This document shows positions 52,598 through 62,758 of a stretch of 64,000 nt of DNA, in pieces. Both the position numbers and the translations under genes were made by a program. The notes under the pieces were generated by a model. It ran no database searches. It had not been told where the DNA came from and saw only the letters and a program-made list of their open reading frames with translations. How positions within the stretch are numbered: position 1 is the stretch's first letter; each line of letters begins with the position of its first letter. Origin of the DNA: Halobacillus campisalis (lineage in GTDB: Bacteria; Bacillota; Bacilli; Bacillales; Halobacillaceae); NCBI RefSeq assembly GCF_030345335.1, contig NZ_JAPVRC010000002.1, forward strand, positions 62,001 through 126,000, written 5' to 3'.

Positions 52598-53944
52598 TTG
52601 AATAAGTTATCAATCTTTTTATTCGGTTTTATTTTGTTATTTTTAGCGGCATGTTCTAGCAATAGTGAAGGTACATCGGGGAACTCGTCAGAAGATGGAA
52701 GTACAGAAGATGAAGATACAGTTGAAACCGGTGAAGTGGAAACTAATGTAGAGGCTACAGGTGATGAAGATGTTGTTCTTGATTTCTGGATTCACCAGAC
52801 AGGCGAAGATGAAACAAATGCTTACATCGAAAGAATTGACGCATTTAACGAAGAGCACGAAGACATTTTCGTGGAAGCGGAAGTCATCATTGATGATGGA
52901 GCAAGCGCTTACAGTGACAGTATTAACGCAGCGCTAGTAGCAGGAAATCTTCCGGACGTAATGGCCATTGATGGGCCATATGTATCGAGCTTTGCAGATG
53001 CAGGAGTAATTCGTCCAATTGATGAGTATATCGATGAGGAAACAAAAAACCAATACGTAGATTCTATTATTCAACAAGGTACTTACCAAGATAAGCTTTA
53101 TTCACTAGGAGCCATGGAAGCTTCCGTAATGCTTTATTACAACAAGGATATTTTTGAAGAAGAAGGAATTGAAGCAGCAGAATCATTAGATGAAGCGTGG
53201 ACGTGGGATGAATTAATGGAAAATGCTAAAACTCTAACCACAGAAGATCGTTATGGCTTAAATCTATTCATGAACGAGGGTGTTGGTGAATGGCTGACGT
53301 TTATGGGAGCTCCTTTTACTTGGTCAAACGGCGGATCTCTCGTTTCTGAAAATGGCATGGAAGTGGATGGTCACTTAAATAGTCCAGAAACCATTGAATC
53401 GTTAAACTATGTTAAATCTTTATTTGAAGAAGGCGTCGTAAGTGAAAGCCCTAGTCAAACTCAGTTTGAAGAGGGAGATGCAGCGATGGCACTCGGCGGT
53501 CCATGGATTTCTGTTTCTGCAGAAGAAGCCGAATTAAACTGGGGCATGATGCCTTACCCTTACAAAGATGAGAAGGTTTCGCCTTCTGGAAGTATGGCTT
53601 ATGCCATTACTGAAAACACTGAGCATCCTGAAGAAGCTACAGAATTAATGAAATGGATGACAAATGAGGAGTCTGCGATCACGGTATCTGAAGCAACTGG
53701 AATGCCTCCTGCACAAAAATCAGCGTTTGACTCTATGGAAAAATACGACGAATTACCTTACAGCATTATGAAGGAGCAAGTACTGGAAACGGCTCACGCT
53801 AGACCTTCTACGCCAGCATATCCTGTTGTGACTGATGCTTATGCGCAAGCATTTCATGCCGCAGCTTTAGGTGAAGATGTAGAAGCGGTTATTGATCAGC
53901 AGATCAATCGAGTCGAGAGAGAAATGAAACGCTTTAAGGAGTAA
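52598..53944 (+). CDS. ABC importer sugar-binding lipoprotein
   Basis: A 448-residue lipoprotein with lipobox FLAAC (Cys19), an acidic linker, and a family 1 solute-binding fold (VVLDFWIHQTGEDE..., DVMAIDGPYVSSFADAG, GPWISVSAEEAELNWGMMPYP). It should catch fructo-oligosaccharides released by the secreted GH32 enzyme. TTG 52598 has GGGGGAG upstream. First gene of the operon with two permeases and a cytoplasmic GH32; 68 bp separate it from the permease. Confidence 0.9.
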   Translation: MNKLSIFLFGFILLFLAACSSNSEGTSGNSSEDGSTEDEDTVETGEVETNVEATGDEDVVLDFWIHQTGEDETNAYIERIDAFNEEHEDIFVEAEVIIDDGASAYSDSINAALVAGNLPDVMAIDGPYVSSFADAGVIRPIDEYIDEETKNQYVDSIIQQGTYQDKLYSLGAMEASVMLYYNKDIFEEEGIEAAESLDEAWTWDELMENAKTLTTEDRYGLNLFMNEGVGEWLTFMGAPFTWSNGGSLVSENGMEVDGHLNSPETIESLNYVKSLFEEGVVSESPSQTQFEEGDAAMALGGPWISVSAEEAELNWGMMPYPYKDEKVSPSGSMAYAITENTEHPEEATELMKWMTNEESAITVSEATGMPPAQKSAFDSMEKYDELPYSIMKEQVLETAHARPSTPAYPVVTDAYAQAFHAAALGEDVEAVIDQQINRVEREMKRFKE

Positions 53945-54012
53945 TTTCAACTAATTGAGGGGGCAGTAAGCGATCAGCTGCCCCTTTTAATGTTCAGGTA
54001 AGGAGGTTAATC

Positions 54013-55005
54013 ATGAAGAAATCTAACAGTTCTTCAGCAGAACAGTTGAACACTAACGCCAATGAAGATTCACGGGGCCACCTTCAAGTAGCTGATAAAA
54101 AGCCTCGATACAAAAAGAAAAGAATGAAGTCTCAAAAGTTCAGGGAAGCTGCCACAGGCTATTTTTTCTTGGCTCCAGCTTTGATTTTATTAGGAATTTT
54201 CTTGCTTTATCCTATGGGAGCAGCTTTTTATTACAGCTTTACTGATTTTTACATTTTAACTCCTAATGATGTTTCTTTCATTGGGTTTGAAAACTTTTCC
54301 TATATTTTGAGTGATGCGGAGTTTCGTCAGGCCTTTTGGAATACTGTTTATTTTGCGGTCATCGTAGTCCCTGTTCAGTTAGCGGTAGCTTTAGGACTGG
54401 CTTTACTTATTAATAAGAAAATTCGGTTTCGTGTATTTTTTCGTACCGCATTCTTTTCTCCAGTAGTCATGTCATTGGTTGTCGTATCGATCTTATGGAC
54501 ATTTATGTATAACCCTAACGAGGGTTTGATTAACGAATTACTTGGCTTGTTCGGCATACCTGCTCAGCCTTTCTTGAACAGTCCTGATCAAGCAATGAAT
54601 TCAATTATTGTTATGTCCGTTTGGCAGGGCGCCGGTTTTCAAATGATGATTTTCTTGGCTGGGTTACAAAACATCCCAACCCATTTGTACGAAGCTGCCG
54701 ATATTGATGGAGCGAGTAAATGGCAAAAGTTTTTAAATGTTACGCTGCCCGGTCTACGGAATATCGCTTTATTTATTTTTATTACGATCACAATAGCTGC
54801 GTTTAAATTGTTAGTCCAACCGATGATTATGACCCAGGGAGGTCCGTTAGGGACAACAAAATCGCTCGTCTATCATATTTATGAGACCGGATTTAATTAT
54901 AGAGACGTAGGTTATGCCTCAGCGATGGCCGTTGTTTTTACAGTGATTGTGTTGGCTGTCACCATTATCCAACGCATGCTCACACGTGAAGAAGGGGGAG
55001 TGTAG
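54013..55005 (+). CDS. ABC sugar permease 1 (MalF/UgpA type)
   Basis: A 330-residue inner-membrane permease with a charged cytoplasmic N-terminal extension (about 50 residues) and six helices. The ATPase-contact EAA loop is YEAADIDGASKWQKFLNVTLPGL. It forms a pair with the next gene, 5 bp away. AAGGAGG precedes ATG 54013. Confidence 0.92.
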   Translation: MKKSNSSSAEQLNTNANEDSRGHLQVADKKPRYKKKRMKSQKFREAATGYFFLAPALILLGIFLLYPMGAAFYYSFTDFYILTPNDVSFIGFENFSYILSDAEFRQAFWNTVYFAVIVVPVQLAVALGLALLINKKIRFRVFFRTAFFSPVVMSLVVVSILWTFMYNPNEGLINELLGLFGIPAQPFLNSPDQAMNSIIVMSVWQGAGFQMMIFLAGLQNIPTHLYEAADIDGASKWQKFLNVTLPGLRNIALFIFITITIAAFKLLVQPMIMTQGGPLGTTKSLVYHIYETGFNYRDVGYASAMAVVFTVIVLAVTIIQRMLTREEGGV

Positions 55006-55010
55006 GGATT

Positions 55011-55862
55011 ATGAAACAAACTCTCACACAAAAGATTATTCTCTATGTCACGCTATCTATTATAACCGTCATATTTTTATTTCCTCTGATTTGGATGCTC
55101 GTTTCCTCTATGAAAAATGAATTTCAAATTTTTAGAGATATGACATCGCTTAAAGCATTCTTACCTCCTTTGCCTAGTGAAGTGGAGGGAGGGTACTTTC
55201 ACAATTACGTGGAAGCCTTTCAGCGTGTGGATCTAATGCGGTACATCGTAAATAGCCTGATCTACACTATTGGAATTATTATCCTTGGGTTAATTGTTAA
55301 TTCCATGGCTGGATATGCACTGGCGCGATTTAAATTCCCACTTGCTGGTTTTTGGCTTGGGGTAATCATCGCCACACTGATCATTCCCCCTGAAAGTATT
55401 TTCCTCCCGCTGTACGTACTTGTTTATGACTTAGGCTGGGTAAATACGTATACAGGTTTAATCGTTCCATTTATCGCAAACGCATTTGCTATCTTTTTGT
55501 TCAGACAGTTCTTTTTAGATTTTCCTAGGGAACTTGAGGAAGCAGCTAAGATCGATGGGTGTTCGCAAATTGGCATCTTTTTTAGAATTGTTGTTCCATT
55601 ATCTAAGCCTGTTTTTGCTACAGTAGCCATTGTTCTATTTATCAATCATTGGAACGATTTCTTGTGGCCGCTTGTTGTGGCTTCTGATGAAAGTATGCGG
55701 ACCATTCAAATTGGCCTTCAGTACTTCATGAATGATCCACCCATCAGGTGGGGGCAAGTGATGGCTGCTTTGACTGTGGCAACTATTCCAATGCTCATTA
55801 TATTTACCTTCTTACAAAGGTATTATGTGCAGGGACTTACACACACGGGTTCTAAGAATTAA
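55011..55862 (+). CDS. ABC sugar permease 2 (MalG/UgpE type)
   Basis: A 283-residue permease with six helices and the EAA loop LEEAAKIDGCSQIGIFFRIVVPL. It is the second half of the translocation pore. No ATP-binding subunit is coded in the operon, so a shared MsmX-like ATPase elsewhere on the chromosome is implied. GGGATT before ATG 55011 is a weak ribosome site, so coupling to the upstream gene is likely. Confidence 0.92.
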   Translation: MKQTLTQKIILYVTLSIITVIFLFPLIWMLVSSMKNEFQIFRDMTSLKAFLPPLPSEVEGGYFHNYVEAFQRVDLMRYIVNSLIYTIGIIILGLIVNSMAGYALARFKFPLAGFWLGVIIATLIIPPESIFLPLYVLVYDLGWVNTYTGLIVPFIANAFAIFLFRQFFLDFPRELEEAAKIDGCSQIGIFFRIVVPLSKPVFATVAIVLFINHWNDFLWPLVVASDESMRTIQIGLQYFMNDPPIRWGQVMAALTVATIPMLIIFTFLQRYYVQGLTHTGSKN

Positions 55863-55886
55863 TTGTGAAGAAGGAGACCTGATTAT

Positions 55887-57335
55887 ATGGAAAAAAACAA
55901 AGAGTTAGTAAAAACAGAGAAATATAGACCTCATATACATTTCACACCTCAAGAAATGTGGATGAATGATCCGAATGGACTCGTCTATTTTGAAGGGGAG
56001 TACCATTTATTCTATCAGTATCATCCCCATAGCAAAAAGTGGGGACCCATGCACTGGGGCCATGCAGTAAGTAAGGACTTATTAAAGTGGGAGCACTTGC
56101 CGATTGCTCTTTATCCTGATGAGTTAGGATATATTTTTTCAGGAAGTGTAGTTGTCGACTGGGAAGATACGAGTGGATTTTTCGATGGAGGCCATGGTCT
56201 GATTGCGGTGTTTACTCATGCCAAAGAAGAACTTCAGCGTCAAAGTATTGCCTATAGTAATGATCAAGGGCGTACGTGGAAAAAGTATGAAGGGAATCCT
56301 GTAATCGAGAACCCAGATATAAAGGATTTTCGTGATCCGAAAGTGATGTGGCACGAAGCTAGCAGTCAATGGACTATGGTTCTAGCAGCAGGGAAAAAAG
56401 TAATCTTTTATACGTCTCCTGATCTAAAATCATGGTCATGGGCAAGCGAATTTGGAGAAGGGTGGGGCGCTCAAGTAGGTACATGGGAATGTCCCGATAT
56501 TTTCCCGCTCCACCATCAAACGACTGGGGAGCAAAAGTGGGTGCTCCAAATTGGAATTGATGCGGGGGGACCTGCAGGCGGCTCAGGAACGCAATATTTT
56601 ATCGGTGATTTTGATGGGAAAACATTCTCGCCTGAACAACGTAAGAATGAGATTTATTGGCTAGATTCAGGCAAAGACTTTTACGCTGCTCAGTCTTTCT
56701 CGGATGTACCAGATGAGCAAAGAATTGTTCTTGCCTGGATGAGTAACTGGCAGTACGCCAATGAAGTTCCGACACACCCCTGGAGAAGTGCTATGTCAAT
56801 TCCAAGAGAGCTGTCGCTTCAAACTATTAATGGAAAGAATCGGGTTATCCAAACTCCGGTAAACACACTCGAGGAAAATAAAGAACCTTTCCACTCACTT
56901 TCCTCATTTGAATTAGGACAGGGAGAAGAAGTAGAGTTCAAACAGCCCAGGGCACCTTTTAGGGTAATGGTGGAAGTTGAATATGACGCTGGATTTGAAA
57001 TTCAGCTGTTCGCAGGGGAAGATGAGAAAAAATTCAGTATTGGTCTAAACGAGGAAGAGGTCTATTTTGAGCGTGATTTTGGTGAAGAGACTCCATTTTC
57101 AAGTGATTTCACTGGCAGATTCCATCAGCATCTGCTTTCCTCAACGAATAAAGCTAAGCTAAGCATTTTATGTGATGAATCATCCGTGGAAGTTTTCTTA
57201 AACGAAGGTGAGACAACTTTAACGAATTTGTATTTGCCGGTTCAGAAAACAGAACAACAAATTAACATGCGCTCAACCGATGGAAAAACACTCGTTCATT
57301 CAATCCAAATTGATCAATTCAATTTAAATAAGTAA
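55887..57335 (+). CDS. Cytoplasmic GH32 fructosidase (SacC/SacA-like)
   Basis: A 482-residue GH32 enzyme without signal peptide. The nucleophile Asp28 is in the normal WMNDPNG, Asp150 is in FRDP and the acid/base Glu201 in WECPD. A beta-sandwich C-terminal domain follows from about residue 330. It would split imported fructo-oligosaccharides or sucrose to fructose. AAGGAGA precedes ATG 55887, 24 bp after the permease. Levanase-like substrate preference is an inference from the operon. Confidence 0.92.
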   Translation: MEKNKELVKTEKYRPHIHFTPQEMWMNDPNGLVYFEGEYHLFYQYHPHSKKWGPMHWGHAVSKDLLKWEHLPIALYPDELGYIFSGSVVVDWEDTSGFFDGGHGLIAVFTHAKEELQRQSIAYSNDQGRTWKKYEGNPVIENPDIKDFRDPKVMWHEASSQWTMVLAAGKKVIFYTSPDLKSWSWASEFGEGWGAQVGTWECPDIFPLHHQTTGEQKWVLQIGIDAGGPAGGSGTQYFIGDFDGKTFSPEQRKNEIYWLDSGKDFYAAQSFSDVPDEQRIVLAWMSNWQYANEVPTHPWRSAMSIPRELSLQTINGKNRVIQTPVNTLEENKEPFHSLSSFELGQGEEVEFKQPRAPFRVMVEVEYDAGFEIQLFAGEDEKKFSIGLNEEEVYFERDFGEETPFSSDFTGRFHQHLLSSTNKAKLSILCDESSVEVFLNEGETTLTNLYLPVQKTEQQINMRSTDGKTLVHSIQIDQFNLNK

Positions 57336-57348
57336 AGGGAGTGAGAGA

Positions 57349-57960
57349 ATGACAGGTACAGGAGGCTGGATTTATAACGTTTGTGATTGGGTCATGCGCT
57401 TAGCAATTGTCAATTTAATATGGATCATGCTCTGTCTTGCTGGGGGAGTAGTGTTAGGTATTTATCCGGCTTCTGTAGTTTGCGCCGGACTGCTTATTCA
57501 ATGGATGTCCGGAGAGCGGCCTGCTTCTCCTTTTTCTTATAGCTTTAAAGAGTTTAAACGCTGCTTTTGGAGAGCTAATCGTATTTTCTTGATTTCGATG
57601 GTCCTCCTTACAATCTTAGCCGTAAATACTTTAATTAGCTTACAGTTTGAAGGTGTTTGGTTTTACTTATTTCTAAGTAGTACATTTATGCTTGCTTTAG
57701 GGATCATATTAACCCTCAGCCTCGCCCTTCTGCCTTTGAGTGCAGGACAAAAAGGCATAGAGTCAGTGAAACAAGCTGTACACTTTATGCTGGTCCATCC
57801 AGGGAGAGTACTGGGCCTTATCACAGGTGCATTTATAGCAGCGATTACGATACGATTGATTCCGGGATTAATTCCTCTCTTCTCCGTTAATTTATTATTA
57901 CTAGTGACCGTTTTCATATTCCACGGTCCTTACTTTAAACGTGCTACTACCACGATTTAA
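57349..57960 (+). CDS. DUF624 (YesL-like) membrane protein
   Basis: A 203-residue protein with about five membrane helices, starting GGWIYNVCDWVMRLAIVNLIW. DUF624 proteins are common at the end of sugar ABC operons in bacilli and their function is unknown. AAAGGGAG precedes ATG 57349. Its 3' end, including the terminator, has a decayed duplicate at 45.6-45.8 kb. Confidence 0.85.
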   Translation: MTGTGGWIYNVCDWVMRLAIVNLIWIMLCLAGGVVLGIYPASVVCAGLLIQWMSGERPASPFSYSFKEFKRCFWRANRIFLISMVLLTILAVNTLISLQFEGVWFYLFLSSTFMLALGIILTLSLALLPLSAGQKGIESVKQAVHFMLVHPGRVLGLITGAFIAAITIRLIPGLIPLFSVNLLLLVTVFIFHGPYFKRATTTI

Positions 57961-57994
57961 GAGCTGGATAAATTAAACAGCTCTTTTTTTTATT
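57959..57994 (+). terminator. Terminator of the fructan operon
   Basis: AAGAGCTG pairs with CAGCTCTT around a short AT loop, followed by eight Ts. Confidence 0.85.
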
Positions 57995-58144
57995 TCATGG
58001 ATTAGAAATGAATACTAACAACCCTGAGCCACTACTTCACTTCTAGGGGAATGGAACATAGGAATAAAATGAGGTGTCCGATGCAGGTTTGTTCATTAAT
58101 ATTATTCCATTCTTATATTTACATAAGCTAACTCCAGGCTTATA

Positions 58145-58175
58145 ATGAAATATAAATTTCATATATCATTATAAT
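58145..58175 (+). promoter_or_regulatory. Candidate RpiR operator and promoter
   Basis: ATGAAAT-ATAA-ATTTCAT is a perfect 7-bp inverted repeat at 58145-58162, close to a TATAAT at 58170-58175. TGAAA/TTTCA arms are common in RpiR-family operators; the RpiR gene is second in this operon. Confidence 0.45.
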
Positions 58176-58208
58176 TTGAATTATTCATTTCATGAGGAGC
58201 GAATATCT

Positions 58209-59594
58209 ATGAACAAAGAAGACGGTTTAAATCGTGCTATAGAAAATTACTTAGATAAAACCCCTGGTTCTAAGGATTTTTTTAGTCAGGCTAAAGAAGT
58301 AATGCCTGGTGGAGTAACGGCTAATATTAAATCATTTGATCCCTATCCCGTTATTATGAAGAAAGGTAATGGTGCTTATTTATATGATCTTGATGGTAAC
58401 GAATATATTGATTACCTTCTTTCTTATGGTGCGTTAATGCATGGGCACGGACATCCCGAAATTAATAAGGCCATCCATAACCAAATTGAAGAAGAGGGTA
58501 CTAGTTTATTTGGAACCCCACACTTACTTGAAGTAGAGATGGGAAAGAAAATTCAAGAATTGTATCCAAGTATGGAATTGCTTCGTTACACGAACTCAGG
58601 TACAGAAGCAACTCTCCTGGCCAATCGTATGGCCTATGCTTACACGGGGAAAAACAAAATAGCTAAGTTTGAAGGGCACTATCATGGTGGATATGATCAA
58701 GTTCTACTTAGCGTAAACCCACCTATTGACGAAGCCGGACTTCCTCATAAACCGAATGCTGTCATTGAATCTAGTGGAGTAGACTCTTACCACCAGGAAC
58801 ATACAATAATTTTGCCATTTAACGACTTGGATGCAACAGCTGAAATTTTGTCAAAAAGAAGAGATGAAATTGCTGCTGTTGTACTTGAGCCAATTCAAGG
58901 TGGGTTTATCCCTGCTGAACAATCGTTTATGGCTGGGTTACGGAAAGTGACGGAAGAATTAGATATCCTGCTTATTTTTGATGAAGTGAAAACAGGATTT
59001 CGGCTAGGTCTTGGCGGGGCTCAGTCGCTCTATAAGATAAAGCCGGATATTACTGCCCTTGGTAAAGTGGTTGGCGGGGGATTCCCGGTAGGAATGATCG
59101 GTGGCAAAAAAGAAGTCATGATGGTAAGTTCACCTAAAGCTTCTTCCGATGTGTTCGACTCGAGTCAAAGTTTAAAATCGAGTGCGAAAGAAGTATTATT
59201 TCATAGTGGAACGTATAATGGTCATCCCTCGATTCTTGCTGCTGGGCTAGCAACAATCCACCACTTAGAAAAGGAAATCAATCATGTGTTTGCAATTACT
59301 AATCAATTAAAAGAAGGAATTAACAAGTTGTTTGCGAAGCGTGGAGTTGCCATGCAATCAATCGGTTTGGGCTCCATTTTCAATGTAGTCATAACTGAGC
59401 AAGACAAAATACTGAATTATCGACAGCTGCAGCAATCGAACTTTAGGATAAGGAAGGAAATCGATTTTCGTTTGTTGTGTGAGGGGATTTATACAAAACC
59501 ATTAAATCGTTATAGTCTTTCTACCGTTCATGGTAAGAAGGAGATTAACCGCACCCTTGACGCTTATGATCGGGTATTAACGCAGGTATTTTAA
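58209..59594 (+). CDS. Class III PLP aminotransferase (glutamate-1-semialdehyde aminomutase-like)
   Basis: A 461-residue PLP enzyme with AKEVMPGGVTAN, LSYGALMHGHGHPEI, YTNSGTEATLLANRMA, FDEVKTGFR and the PLP Lys286 in ALGKVVGGGFPVG. The GSA-aminomutase-like group includes amino-sugar and amino-acid aminotransferases, and no heme genes are near, so the substrate is unknown. GAGGAG precedes ATG 58209 (the frame is open 33 bp further). It is co-transcribed with an RpiR regulator 19 bp downstream. Confidence 0.85.
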   Translation: MNKEDGLNRAIENYLDKTPGSKDFFSQAKEVMPGGVTANIKSFDPYPVIMKKGNGAYLYDLDGNEYIDYLLSYGALMHGHGHPEINKAIHNQIEEEGTSLFGTPHLLEVEMGKKIQELYPSMELLRYTNSGTEATLLANRMAYAYTGKNKIAKFEGHYHGGYDQVLLSVNPPIDEAGLPHKPNAVIESSGVDSYHQEHTIILPFNDLDATAEILSKRRDEIAAVVLEPIQGGFIPAEQSFMAGLRKVTEELDILLIFDEVKTGFRLGLGGAQSLYKIKPDITALGKVVGGGFPVGMIGGKKEVMMVSSPKASSDVFDSSQSLKSSAKEVLFHSGTYNGHPSILAAGLATIHHLEKEINHVFAITNQLKEGINKLFAKRGVAMQSIGLGSIFNVVITEQDKILNYRQLQQSNFRIRKEIDFRLLCEGIYTKPLNRYSLSTVHGKKEINRTLDAYDRVLTQVF

Positions 59595-59613
59595 CAGAGG
59601 AAGGGTTTGAGTG

Positions 59614-60462
59614 ATGGAAAACGTCTACCACAATATTGCTGGTAAAACTGCAAAGATGAGTAAGTCACAGTTAAAGATAGCGAAATATATGTTGGAAAAC
59701 CAAAATGCAGTGTCATTTCTAACGGTAGGTAAACTGGCAAAAGTTACGGAGGTAAGCGAAGCAACCATTGTGCGGTTTGCAACCTTTCTTGGATATACCG
59801 GCTATACGGAATTACAACAAGAAGTTCAAGCCTCTCTAAAACACCAATTAACCACTTCCGAAAGGCTAAAAATATCCAAACAGGTCTATGACGAAAAAGA
59901 AAAGGGCGTAGATGAAGTTTTTCGTGATGATATGGAAAATATCAAAGCAACAATGGAAGAACTGGATTTAGATGACTTTCATAAAGCGGTCAATTATATA
60001 TTGAATGCCAACAAGATCTATATTATTGCAAATCGCAGCGCGATGTCGTTAGGTGTATTTCTTCAATATTACTTATCTATGATATTAGATAATGTGGAAC
60101 TGCTTCATTCAGTTGAGAGCGCATCTGATTCACTTTATAAGGTAAATCAACATGATGTTACTATAGGTATCAGCTTTGCCCGTTATACGAAAAGTACGAC
60201 TGACCTTTTTTCCTACATGAAAGAAAAAGGAGCTAAGACGATTGCAATTACGGACAATTTAGTATCACCTCTTATTCCGCACGCAGATGTTCCGCTCAAG
60301 GCGACGAGTCAAATGCCAACATTCATTGACTCCTTTGTAGCCCCTTTGAGTTTAATAAACGCCTTAATAACTTTTGTTAGTAGAGAAAAGCAAGAAGATG
60401 TTCATGAGAGATTAGAAGGGTTGGAAGATATTTGGAGACATTTTGATGTATTCTCGGAGTAA
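59614..60462 (+). CDS. RpiR/MurR-family regulator
   Basis: A 282-residue regulator: N-terminal HTH_6 (LKIAKYMLENQNAVSFLTVGKLAK, EATIVRFATFLGYTG) and a SIS domain (KIYIIANRSAMSLGVFLQYYL, ISFARYTKSTTDLF) that would bind a phosphorylated sugar or amino sugar. It probably controls its own operon. ATG 59614 lies just after a GTG; GGAAGGG is upstream. Confidence 0.88.
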   Translation: MENVYHNIAGKTAKMSKSQLKIAKYMLENQNAVSFLTVGKLAKVTEVSEATIVRFATFLGYTGYTELQQEVQASLKHQLTTSERLKISKQVYDEKEKGVDEVFRDDMENIKATMEELDLDDFHKAVNYILNANKIYIIANRSAMSLGVFLQYYLSMILDNVELLHSVESASDSLYKVNQHDVTIGISFARYTKSTTDLFSYMKEKGAKTIAITDNLVSPLIPHADVPLKATSQMPTFIDSFVAPLSLINALITFVSREKQEDVHERLEGLEDIWRHFDVFSE

Positions 60463-60563
60463 TAATTTGCTGATATTTGATAGGGAGTCAGTAATCAAGT
60501 GTGTACTAAGATTAACTGAGGTTGATAAAGAGGGTTTGTACAGAAAATTATTATAATTTTTAA

Positions 60564-60607
60564 ACAGCCTCTTAAAAGTTCAGTGTGAACTTTTAAGAGG
60601 CTTTTCA
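60564..60607. terminator. Bidirectional terminator
   Basis: GCCTCTTAAAAGTTCA pairs with TGAACTTTTAAGAGGC, followed by TTTTC. It lies between the converging RpiR and GH13 genes and resembles block 4 of the dispersed repeat. Confidence 0.8.
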
Positions 60608-60756
60608 TTTTAAGGCAAACTTACGTAGGTAGCTTACCTTTTGCTATCTCCAGAAATGTTATTGGATAGAACCAGGATAGTGGAAGACTCAACTTCAAGG
60701 TTTATACCATTTGAACCCAAAATTCACTTATTTCTTACGTGTTTAATAGACGTACA

Positions 60757-62502
<1,746 letters not shown>

Positions 62503-62601
62503 TCATCCTTTCTGTACAATCGGTTGCGCAAATAGTTATATAGAAGTTTAGTTTACACTACATAAAAATATAGATTAGAACTCTTTAAGTCAATGAATAC
62601 G

Positions 62602-62682
62602 TGAAAACGTTAACTATAATTTACCATAAATTCAAATAAAGTTTAAGAAAACGCTTGCATTATATAAGGTAATTTGTATAAT
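62602..62682 (+). promoter_or_regulatory. Promoter with two cre/LacI-like sites before maltodextrin importer
   Basis: TTGCAT (62655) and TATAAT (62677) with a 16-bp spacer. TGAAAACGTTAACT at 62602-62615 and AGAAAACGCTTGCA at 62646-62659 have the central-CG pattern of CcpA or MalR-type sites; the second overlaps the -35. Confidence 0.55.
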
Positions 62683-62758
62683 TAGAGTCAAGATGTGTGC
62701 AATCGGTTTCACTAGATTGCATGGCACGTCCTAGGAAACTATTAGGGGGAGATGGAGT

